From Burkholderia guangdongensis (lineage in GTDB: Bacteria; Pseudomonadota; Gammaproteobacteria; Burkholderiales; Burkholderiaceae): a stretch of 64,000 nt of DNA. The position numbers and the translations under genes are program-made. Of the stretch, positions 43,665 through 50,972 are shown one piece after another (within the stretch, counting starts at the first letter, position 1; the number at the start of each line of letters is the position of its first letter). Below the pieces are notes generated by a model, which saw only the letters and a program-made list of their open reading frames with translations, did no database searches and had not been told where the DNA came from. The stretch spans positions 26,442-90,441 of the forward strand of contig NZ_JACBNX010000022.1 in the NCBI RefSeq assembly GCF_013403875.1, written 5' to 3'.

Positions 43665-44957
43665 ATGACCATGCTGAACCCGGCCAACCCGGCATACGAC
43701 GCCGGCGAAGCCGTTCCACGCCGCCGCTGGCTGCGCGTGATTCCGCCGCTGCTGCTCGCGTGCATCATCTCGTACATGGACCGCGTGAACATCGCGTTCG
43801 CGATGCCGGGCGGGATGAACGCCGATCTCGGGATGGACGCGACGATGGCCGGCCTCGCCGGCGGGATCTTCTTCTTCGGCTATCTGTTCCTGCAGATTCC
43901 GGGCGGCCGCCGCGCGGCGCTCGGCAGCGGCAAGAAATTCATCGCGTGGTCGCTCGTGAGCTGGGCCGCACTGTCCGTCCTGACGGGCCTCGTCACGCAT
44001 ACGTGGGAGCTGCTGACGCTGCGCTTCCTGCTCGGCGTCGCCGAGGGCGGGATGCTGCCGGTCGTGCTGACGATGGTCAGCAACTGGTTCCCCGATCGCG
44101 AGCGCGGCCGCGCGAACGCGATGGTGATCATGTTCGTGCCGCTCGCCGGGATGATCACCGCGCCGCTGTCCGGCTTCATCCTCGCCGCGTACGACTGGCG
44201 GCACCTGTTCTTCAGCACCGGCGTGCTGTCGCTGCTGTTCCTGACGATCTGGATACTGTTTGCCGACGACGGCCCGGAAACCGCGCGCTGGGTGTCGCCG
44301 CGCGAGAAGGCGTACATCCTCGACGCGCTGCGCGAAGAGCAGGAGCGCAAGAAGGCGGCCGGCACGCCGAGCGCCGCATCGTTCGGCGCGATGATGGGCA
44401 ACCCGACGATCTGGCTGCTGATCGCGATCAACTTCTGCTACCAGGTCGGCATCTACGGCTACACGATGTGGTTGCCGACGCTCCTGAAGAACCTCACGCA
44501 CACCGGGATGGGCAAGATCGGCCTGCTCGCGATGGTGCCGTACGTCGCGATGATCGTCGGCATGTTCGCGACGTCGTATCTGTCCGACCGCACCGGCAAG
44601 CGGCGCCTGTTCGTGCTGCTGCCGCTCGTCGGCTTCGCCGCGTGCCTCGCGCTGTCGGTGCTCACGCAGGCGACGATGCTCGTGTCGTTCGCATTCCTGA
44701 TCGGCTGCGGCTTCTTCCTGCAGGCGGCGGCCGGCGTGTTCTGGGCCATTCCGCCGAAGCTGTGCAGCCCCGAGACCGCCGGCAGCGCGCGCGGCCTGAT
44801 CAACGCGCTCGGCAACCTCGGCGGCTTCTGCGGCCCGTACGCGGTCGGTGTGCTCACGCAGCACGTGAGCTCGGCGGCCGGCGTGTACAGCCTCGCGATC
44901 ACGCTCGCGGTCGCCGGCCTGCTCGCGCTGACGCTGCCGAAGCGCTGCGAGGACTGA
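43665..44957 (+). CDS. MFS transporter (ACS family), probable sugar-acid importer
   Basis: The 430-residue protein has 12 helices and the ACS motifs (ACIISYMDRVNIAFAMPGG in helix 1, WFPDRERGRANAM, RLFVLLPLVGF). Homologues carry aldonic, hexuronic and dicarboxylic acids. Its place between the aldolase-like gene and the beta-propeller gene makes it the uptake system for the operon's substrate. GGAG precedes ATG 43665. Confidence 0.9.
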   Translation: MTMLNPANPAYDAGEAVPRRRWLRVIPPLLLACIISYMDRVNIAFAMPGGMNADLGMDATMAGLAGGIFFFGYLFLQIPGGRRAALGSGKKFIAWSLVSWAALSVLTGLVTHTWELLTLRFLLGVAEGGMLPVVLTMVSNWFPDRERGRANAMVIMFVPLAGMITAPLSGFILAAYDWRHLFFSTGVLSLLFLTIWILFADDGPETARWVSPREKAYILDALREEQERKKAAGTPSAASFGAMMGNPTIWLLIAINFCYQVGIYGYTMWLPTLLKNLTHTGMGKIGLLAMVPYVAMIVGMFATSYLSDRTGKRRLFVLLPLVGFAACLALSVLTQATMLVSFAFLIGCGFFLQAAAGVFWAIPPKLCSPETAGSARGLINALGNLGGFCGPYAVGVLTQHVSSAAGVYSLAITLAVAGLLALTLPKRCED

Positions 44958-45044
44958 CGCGCGGCCGCGCGAACGCAACGCCCCCACACTTGCCGCGGCG
45001 CGACGCACGTGCCGCGGCGGAACTTCGAAGGACGGAGACTCACG

Positions 45045-45992
45045 ATGAACGACATCCTGCTGCTGGTGCAGAAATGCGCGCACACCTTCAGCTTCTATGA
45101 TCTCGAGACGAAGGCGGCGCTCAAGCACATCGTGCTGCCGAGCTTCCCGCACGAGTTCACCGTCGACGCGCAGCGCCGCTTCGCGTACGTCGGCATCTTC
45201 GGGATCGAAACCGCGTGGACGCGCGGCCTGGACGGCGATCACCGGATCGCCGAAATCGATCTGCACGAGCGCAAGCTCACGCGGATGCTCGACCTGTGGC
45301 CGTACTACCGGCCGCACGGGATGGCGAGCGACGCCGACGGCCGCCTGTACGCGATGAGCGAGGCGAGCGACATGCTGCTCGTGTTCGATCGTCCGCGCGA
45401 GCAGGAGGTGCCGAACATGGCAGTGCCGTCCGGCGGCGTGAAGACGCACCTCGTCACGCTGACGCGCGACGCGAGCCGCGCATACGGCGTGCATCTGCTG
45501 TCGAACACGGTCACGCAGTTCGATCCGCGCGACGCGACGGTGACGCCGCGCGCGGTGATGCCGGGGCCGCGCCCGGAAGGCAACGCGCTGTCGAGCGACG
45601 AAAAGACGCTCTACGTCGCGAACCGCGGCGACGACACGCTCGTCGCGATCGACACCGCGACGATGGCCTGCGGCCGCCGCGTGAAGACCCGCAGCGATCC
45701 GAACCGCATCTACCGGACGAGCTCGGCCGACGGCCGCGACCTGCTGCTGCTGACGAACTCGGGCGAGCAGTCGATTTCGGTGTTCGATGCCGAGCGGCTC
45801 GAGGAAATCGAGCGCGTCGCGCTGCCGGCGAACCCGACCGCGCTGTCGTTCCATCCGTCGCGGCCGGCCGCGTACGTGTCGTTCCAGGACGATTACGTGC
45901 GCGAGCTCGATCTGACGTCGTGGCGCTTCGTCGGCGAGATGCCGACGCTGCGCGAGCCGGACGCATCGTATGTGCTCGCAGGCGGCCGCTGA
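45045..45992 (+). CDS. YncE-like beta-propeller protein
   Basis: The 315-residue protein consists of repeated blades with the YVAN-like pattern (TLYVANRGDDTLVAIDTATM, FHPSRPAAYVSFQDDYVREL), without a signal peptide. Propellers of this kind include sugar lactonases (6-phosphogluconolactonase type) and binding proteins; within a sugar-acid operon a lactonase role is possible but no catalytic residues can be named. ATG 45045 has GGAG seven bases upstream. Its last 23 bases overlap the amidohydrolase gene. Confidence 0.75.
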   Translation: MNDILLLVQKCAHTFSFYDLETKAALKHIVLPSFPHEFTVDAQRRFAYVGIFGIETAWTRGLDGDHRIAEIDLHERKLTRMLDLWPYYRPHGMASDADGRLYAMSEASDMLLVFDRPREQEVPNMAVPSGGVKTHLVTLTRDASRAYGVHLLSNTVTQFDPRDATVTPRAVMPGPRPEGNALSSDEKTLYVANRGDDTLVAIDTATMACGRRVKTRSDPNRIYRTSSADGRDLLLLTNSGEQSISVFDAERLEEIERVALPANPTALSFHPSRPAAYVSFQDDYVRELDLTSWRFVGEMPTLREPDASYVLAGGR

Positions 45993-46953
45993 TCCGCGCG
46001 CCGGCGACGCGGCGCCCGCATTGCCCGGCGCGATCGTCGATGCGCACCATCATCTGTGGCGGCTCGGCGGCGAGGTCCGCTATCCGTGGCTGCAGGGCGC
46101 GTACGACCCCGAGCATTTCATCCTCGGCGACTACGCGGACCTGTGCAGCGACTTCGGCGTCGACGAGTTCCGGCGCGCGACCGGCGGCGCGCCGGTCGTC
46201 GCGAGCGTGCACGTCGAGGCCGAATGCGCGCGCGGGGATGCGCTCGCGGAAACGCGCTGGCTGCACGACGTCGCGGCGCGGCATCCGATTCCGTCGGCCG
46301 TCGTCGCGTGGGTCGACCTGCTGGCCGGCGACGCGCCCGAGCGTCTCGCCGAGCAGGCCGCGTATCCGCTCGTGCGAGGCGTGCGCTTCAAGCCGCGCAC
46401 GTCGGCGACGCCGGACGCGGCGATCGACGGCCCGGGCACGCTCGCCGACCCGCGCTGGCCGAGCGCGCTCGAACGGCTCGCCGCGCACGGGCTGAGCTGG
46501 GAGCTGCGCGTGCCGTTCTGGCATCTCGACGAAGCGGCCGCGCGGCTCGCCGATGCGCCGGCCGTCGACGTCGTGCTCGAGCACGCGGGGCTGCCGTGGG
46601 ACCGCTCGGACGCGGGCCTCGCGCGCTGGCGGCGCGGAATGGAGGCGCTCGCGGCGAACCCGCGCGTGTCGGTGAAGCTGTCCGAATTCGGGTTGCGCGA
46701 CGCCGGTTGGAACGACGCGGAGAACCGCCGGATCATCGGCGACACGATCGCGATTTTCGGTGCCGGGCGCTGCATGTTCGCGAGCAACTTCCCGGTCGCC
46801 GGATTGCGGATCGCGTATCCGGCGCTGGTACGGATGTTCGCGGCCGCGCTGGCGGACGTCGGGCTGAGCGACGCCGCGCGCCGTGCGGTCTGGCATGACA
46901 ACGCGATCCGGGTCTACCGGATCGACCTCGACGAACCTCGACGAACCTCGTAA
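45970..46953 (+). CDS. Amidohydrolase 2 family sugar lactonase-like protein
   Basis: The 327-residue TIM-barrel protein opens with the metal motif DAHHHLW and has LEHAGLPW later. The GSDWP-like motif near the C-terminus reads ASNFPV, with Asn in place of Asp. Relatives hydrolyse L-fucono-, L-rhamnono- or similar lactones. It is translated from an ATG inside the end of the propeller gene. A short tandem duplication of the last codons (acgaacctcg twice) gives the tail DLDEPRRTS. Confidence 0.8.
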   Translation: MCSQAAADPRAGDAAPALPGAIVDAHHHLWRLGGEVRYPWLQGAYDPEHFILGDYADLCSDFGVDEFRRATGGAPVVASVHVEAECARGDALAETRWLHDVAARHPIPSAVVAWVDLLAGDAPERLAEQAAYPLVRGVRFKPRTSATPDAAIDGPGTLADPRWPSALERLAAHGLSWELRVPFWHLDEAAARLADAPAVDVVLEHAGLPWDRSDAGLARWRRGMEALAANPRVSVKLSEFGLRDAGWNDAENRRIIGDTIAIFGAGRCMFASNFPVAGLRIAYPALVRMFAAALADVGLSDAARRAVWHDNAIRVYRIDLDEPRRTS

Positions 46954-46974
46954 ACAGGACACACGGACAGAACG

Positions 46975-48558
46975 ATGATGCAGATCACCGGAGAGATGTT
47001 GATTGGCGGCGCGTCGGTGCGCGGTACGCATGGGACGATGTTCGCGTTCGATCCGGCGCGCGGCGAGCCGCTCGAACCGCCGTTCGGCGCGGGCGGCGCG
47101 GATGACGTCGATCGCGCGTGCCGGCTCGCGCGCGCGGCGTTCGACGCGTTTCGCGCGGCGCCGCTCGACGTGCGCGCGCGCTTTCTCGAAACGATCGCCG
47201 AGAACATTCTCGCGCTCGGCGACGCGCTGATCGAGCGCGCGCATCGGGAGTCGGCGCTGCCGGTCGCGCGGCTCGAAGGCGAGCGCGCGCGCACGGTCGG
47301 GCAACTGCGGCTCTTCGCGGCGCACGTGCGCGACGGGCGCTGGCTCGCCGCGACGATCGATCCCGCGCAGCCGGAGCGCAAGCCGCTGCCGCGCGCGGAT
47401 CTGCGTCTGCAGAAGATCCCGGTCGGGCCGGTCGCGGTATTCGGCGCGAGCAATTTCCCGCTCGCGTTCTCGGTCGCGGGCGGCGATACCGCGTCCGCGT
47501 TCGCGGCCGGGTGCCCGGTCGTCGTGAAGGCGCATCCCGCGCATCTCGGCACGTCGGAGCTCGTCGGGCGCGCGATCGAGCAGGCGGTGCGCGCGTGCGG
47601 GCTGCCGGAAGGCACGTTCTCGCTCGTGATCGGCGCGGGCAACGCGATCGGCGAGGCGCTCGTCGCGCATCCGGCGATCAGGGCGGTCGGCTTCACCGGC
47701 TCGCGCGGCGGCGGCCTCGCGCTGATGAACGTCGCCGCGAAGCGCCGCGAGCCGATCCCGGTATATGCGGAGATGAGCAGCATCAATCCGTTCTTCGTGC
47801 TGCCGGGCGCGCTCGCGAAGCGCGGCGAGGCGATCGCACGCGGGTTCGTCGATTCGCTGACGCTCGGCGTCGGGCAGTTCTGCACGAATCCGGGGCTGGT
47901 CGTCGTGCTCGACGGGCCGGATACGCAGGCGTTCGTCGACGCGGCCGCGCAGGCGCTCGCGCAGAAGGGCGCGCAGACGATGCTGACCGCGGGTATCGCG
48001 GCCGCGTATGCGAACGGCGTCGCGGAGCGCGCGACGGGCGCGGGCGTGCGTGCGCTCGCGCACGGCGCCGAAACCGGCGCGAAACACGCGGCGCGCGCGG
48101 CGCTGTTCGTGACGACGCAGCAGGCGTTCGTGTCGAATCCGCCGCTCGAGGACGAGATTTTCGGGCCGACGTCGCTGATCGTGACCTGCAGGAACGTGGA
48201 CGAGATGATCGCGCTCGCGGAGCACGTCGAAGGGCAACTGACCGCGACGCTGCACATCGACGCGGATGACGTCGCGCTCGCGCGGCGCCTGCTGCCGACG
48301 CTCGAACGCAAGGCGGGGCGCATTCTCGCGAATGGGTATCCGACGGGCGTCGAGGTGTCGCACGCGATGGTGCACGGCGGGCCGTTCCCGGCGACGTCCG
48401 ATGCGCGCACGACGTCGGTCGGCACGATGGCGATCGAGCGCTTCCTGCGGCCGGTCTGCTATCAGGATCTGCCGGCGGCGCTGCTGCCGGACGCGTTGCA
48501 GGACGGCAATCCGCTCGCGCTCTGGCGCGTGTGGGACGGGAAGCTCGGCAACGCGTGA
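46975..48558 (+). CDS. 2-oxoglutarate semialdehyde (2,5-dioxovalerate) dehydrogenase
   Basis: The 527-residue NADP-type aldehyde dehydrogenase has the class's motifs: VFGASNFPLAF (155-165), Glu266 in YAEMSSINPFF, and Cys303 in GVGQFCTNPG. KGSALDHs of this subfamily end pentose and hexaric-acid oxidation by making 2-oxoglutarate, so it marks the exit of the operon's pathway into the TCA cycle. The gene is the last of the operon, 21 bases after the amidohydrolase gene. Start at ATG 46975 or 46978. Confidence 0.9.
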   Translation: MMQITGEMLIGGASVRGTHGTMFAFDPARGEPLEPPFGAGGADDVDRACRLARAAFDAFRAAPLDVRARFLETIAENILALGDALIERAHRESALPVARLEGERARTVGQLRLFAAHVRDGRWLAATIDPAQPERKPLPRADLRLQKIPVGPVAVFGASNFPLAFSVAGGDTASAFAAGCPVVVKAHPAHLGTSELVGRAIEQAVRACGLPEGTFSLVIGAGNAIGEALVAHPAIRAVGFTGSRGGGLALMNVAAKRREPIPVYAEMSSINPFFVLPGALAKRGEAIARGFVDSLTLGVGQFCTNPGLVVVLDGPDTQAFVDAAAQALAQKGAQTMLTAGIAAAYANGVAERATGAGVRALAHGAETGAKHAARAALFVTTQQAFVSNPPLEDEIFGPTSLIVTCRNVDEMIALAEHVEGQLTATLHIDADDVALARRLLPTLERKAGRILANGYPTGVEVSHAMVHGGPFPATSDARTTSVGTMAIERFLRPVCYQDLPAALLPDALQDGNPLALWRVWDGKLGNA

Positions 48559-48565
48559 GCCCGCG

Positions 48566-48901
48566 TCAATCGTCGCCCGGCGCGTCCTCCAGGTCCGACG
48601 GCATATGCTCGCAGACGTGGTCGACCATGTCGTTGATCACGCGCTTCACGTGTTCGTCGGCCGCTTCGTAGAAAATCTGCTTGCCGCGCCGTTCGGCGCG
48701 CAGCACGCGCGCCGCGCGCAACAGCCGCAGATGGTGGCTGACGAGTGGCTGCGACAGCCCGTTTTTCGCGGCGATGTCCGATACGCACATCGGCTCGCCC
48801 AGGCACGCCGCGATGATCTTGAGGCGGCTCGGGTCGCCCATCAGCCGGAACATCTCGGCGAGCTCCACCACCTGATCGTCAGATAAATCCGATGCCTGCA
48901 T
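48566..48901 (-). CDS. ArsR/SmtB-family regulator
   Basis: The 111-residue protein has the ArsR winged helix (LMGDPSRLKIIAACLGEPMC, KNGLSQPLVSHHLRLLRAAR) and an ELxVxDL-like segment changed to EPMCVSDIA with a Cys. It is divergent from the cation efflux gene and probably represses it until metal binds. The inverted repeat at 48911-48933 is the candidate operator. C-terminal HVCEHMPSD could hold a metal site. Confidence 0.9.
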   Translation of the reverse strand: MQASDLSDDQVVELAEMFRLMGDPSRLKIIAACLGEPMCVSDIAAKNGLSQPLVSHHLRLLRAARVLRAERRGKQIFYEAADEHVKRVINDMVDHVCEHMPSDLEDAPGDD

Positions 48902-48910
48902 GTCGACTCC

Positions 48911-48933
48911 AACATTTCATATCAACGAATGTT
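48911..48933. promoter_or_regulatory. Candidate ArsR/SmtB operator
   Basis: An imperfect dyad with arms AACATT and AATGTT separated by 11 bases lies just upstream of the ArsR-type start codon, followed by an AT-rich TATATGTGTATATA segment (48934-48947). The 23-bp length and position match SmtB/ArsR operators. Confidence 0.55.
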
Positions 48934-48996
48934 TATATGTGTATATAATTGCGCTCATGCAATCCGCACACGCAATCCAACCGAACGAGTTTACCG

Positions 48997-50064
48997 ATGG
49001 CGCAGGCTCCTCACCACCACGACGAACACGATGACCACGCAGGCCATCGGCACGACGACCACGCACATGCCGGTCACGACCATGCGCACGGCCACGGACA
49101 TGGCCACGGACATGGCCATGGGCACGATCACGGCGGGCATGGCCACGCGGGCCACAACCATCTTCACGGCGTGACGGATCAGCATCGGATCGGCTGGGCG
49201 TTCGTGATCATCGCGATTTTCATGGTGGTCGAGATCGTCGGCGGGCTGATGTCGGGCTCGCTCGCGCTGCTGGCCGACGCGGGCCATATGGTCAGCGATG
49301 CGGCGGCGCTCGGCTTCAGCTGGCTGGCCATTCAGTACGGCCGCAGGCCGTCGACCGAACAGCATTCGTATGGCTACAAGCGGCTGGAGATCCTGGCGGC
49401 GTTCGTCAACGGTTGCGCGCTGTTCGTGATCGCCGCGTGGATCGTCGTCGAGGCGATCCGCCGCTTCGCCGAGCCGGTGCCGGTCGTCGGCAAGACGATG
49501 CTGATCGTCGGGTTCGCCGGGCTCGCCGCGAACATCGCCGCGTTCCTCGTGCTGCACGGCGGCAACCGGGAGAACCTGAACCTGCGCGGCGCGTGGCTGC
49601 ATGTGCTCGGCGACATGCTCGGCTCGGTCGCCGCGATCGTCGCCGCGGGCGTGATCGTGCTGACCGGCTGGACGCCGATCGATCCGATTCTGTCGATCGT
49701 CGTCGCGGTGATCGTGCTGAGGAGCGCGTGGGGCATCGTCAAATCGTCCGCGCACATCCTGCTCGAAGGGACGCCGGAAGGGATGACGATCGCCGACATC
49801 AAGGCCGACCTGGAGAAGAACGTGCCCGAGGTGCGCGATGCGCATCACATTCACGCGTGGTCGATCACCGGCGAGCGGCATATGGTGACGCTGCACGTGC
49901 ATCCGGCGGACGGGGCGTCGTCGCGCGACGTCGTGGTGGCCGTGCAGCGCCGGCTGGCCGCGCGGTTCAATATCGAGCACGCGACCGTGCAGGTCGAAGA
50001 GCAGGTTTGCCTCGACGCGCACGACCATCACGAGACGGGGGCGGGCGCGTCGGATTGCCGGTGA
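48997..50064 (+). CDS. Cation diffusion facilitator (CzcD/ZitB-type) metal efflux protein
   Basis: The 355-residue transporter has a His-rich N-terminal tail (about residues 6-58, mostly HG/HD/HA repeats), six membrane helices with the metal sites in LLADAGHMVSDAAALGFSWL and WLHVLGDMLGSVAA (H-x3-D pairs), and a C-terminal ferredoxin-like dimer domain (HHIHAWSITG). It exports Zn2+, Co2+ or Ni2+ from the cytoplasm. The His tail is encoded by 12-bp tandem repeats (ggacatggccac). The divergent ArsR-type gene is its probable regulator. Confidence 0.92.
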   Translation: MAQAPHHHDEHDDHAGHRHDDHAHAGHDHAHGHGHGHGHGHGHDHGGHGHAGHNHLHGVTDQHRIGWAFVIIAIFMVVEIVGGLMSGSLALLADAGHMVSDAAALGFSWLAIQYGRRPSTEQHSYGYKRLEILAAFVNGCALFVIAAWIVVEAIRRFAEPVPVVGKTMLIVGFAGLAANIAAFLVLHGGNRENLNLRGAWLHVLGDMLGSVAAIVAAGVIVLTGWTPIDPILSIVVAVIVLRSAWGIVKSSAHILLEGTPEGMTIADIKADLEKNVPEVRDAHHIHAWSITGERHMVTLHVHPADGASSRDVVVAVQRRLAARFNIEHATVQVEEQVCLDAHDHHETGAGASDCR

Positions 50065-50086
50065 GCGGCGCCCGCGGGCCGCTCAC
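50061..50086. terminator. Bidirectional hairpin between CDF and OmpA-lipoprotein genes
   Basis: Arms GTGAGCGG and CCGCTCAC enclose a self-complementary CCCGCGGG. It overlaps the CDF stop codon and lies before the convergent lipoprotein stop. No T-run is present on either strand. Confidence 0.45.
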
Positions 50087-50099
50087 CGCGCGATGAGCG

Positions 50100-50903
50100 T
50101 CAACCCGGGGTCGTCTCGATCGTCACCCGCCTGTCGGGGGCCAGGCATCGGATGACTTCCGGCGACCTGCCGGCCCCACATCCGGCGCTGACCGGCGATG
50201 CGCTGCCGCGCCCTGCCGCGTGCACCTTGCCGGCCGGGACGCCGCGATCGATCAGGTACGTGCGGATCGTCTGCGCGCGCGCGGTCGACAGGTTCTGGTT
50301 GTACGCTTGCGAGCCGAGGCGGTCCGTGTAGCCGGTGATCTCGATTGCGCCCATGCCCGCATCGTCGGCGACGAGCGATTTCGCGATCTCGTCGAGTCGA
50401 GCCCGCCCTTCGGCGCGCAGATCCTCGAGCGCCGACTTGTCGAATGCGAACAGCACGGACGCATCCAGCGTGATGCGCTTGTGCGCCACCGGCGCCGGCG
50501 CGACCGCCGCCGCGTGCGTGCCGTTCACATACGACGCGCAGTCCGGCTCCTTCCAGTACGTCGCCTTCACCTTGCCGCCGTCGTCGTATTGCACCTGGTA
50601 CTGGCAGGAAAGAACCTTGCCGTCCGGCTGGGTCCGGAAGTTGAGGATGTAGTTCCAGACGTGCACGCCGAACACCCCTTCATTGAAGTGCGGCGCCTGC
50701 AGCAGCGCATAGACCTGATTCTTGGTCAGGCCCGGCTCCACCAGACGCACGTTGTCGACGTCGACGAAGGTGCCGTCCTTCATCGATGCGCTGTCGCGAT
50801 TCGGGAAGCCGACCGAACCGTCGGGCGCCGTCGTCGGCGCCATCCCGCAGCCGGCCAGCGCCACCGCGCAACACATTGCACCCCAAAGCGTTTTCATTTT
50901 CAT
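50100..50903 (-). CDS. Outer-membrane lipoprotein with BamE-like and OmpA peptidoglycan-binding domains (TpgA-like)
   Basis: The 267-residue protein has a lipoprotein signal with lipobox LAGC (Cys19), a BamE/SmpA-like region (about 45-125: VRLVEPGLTKNQVYALLQAP, GVHVWNYIL) and a C-terminal OmpA domain (about 145-260, GYTDRLGSQAYNQNLSTARA with the peptidoglycan-binding Asp and Arg). It follows the trimeric autotransporter gene on the same strand after 69 bases. In Acinetobacter the accessory protein TpgA, next to the AtaA adhesin gene, has an OmpA domain and anchors the fibre to peptidoglycan; this protein's position and domains suggest the same role, by inference. Confidence 0.82.
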   Translation of the reverse strand: MKMKTLWGAMCCAVALAGCGMAPTTAPDGSVGFPNRDSASMKDGTFVDVDNVRLVEPGLTKNQVYALLQAPHFNEGVFGVHVWNYILNFRTQPDGKVLSCQYQVQYDDGGKVKATYWKEPDCASYVNGTHAAAVAPAPVAHKRITLDASVLFAFDKSALEDLRAEGRARLDEIAKSLVADDAGMGAIEITGYTDRLGSQAYNQNLSTARAQTIRTYLIDRGVPAGKVHAAGRGSASPVSAGCGAGRSPEVIRCLAPDRRVTIETTPG

Positions 50904-50972
50904 CTCGTATCCCCTGACTCGGGGCGGCGGCGCGTCCGATTGCGCCGCCGCCCGGTGTTTACCGTTCGATGC

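Noticed and set aside
48566..50064. Arsenic resistance operon
   Set aside because: The ArsR-type regulator is paired with a CDF cation exporter, not ArsB/ArsC; divalent metal efflux fits better.
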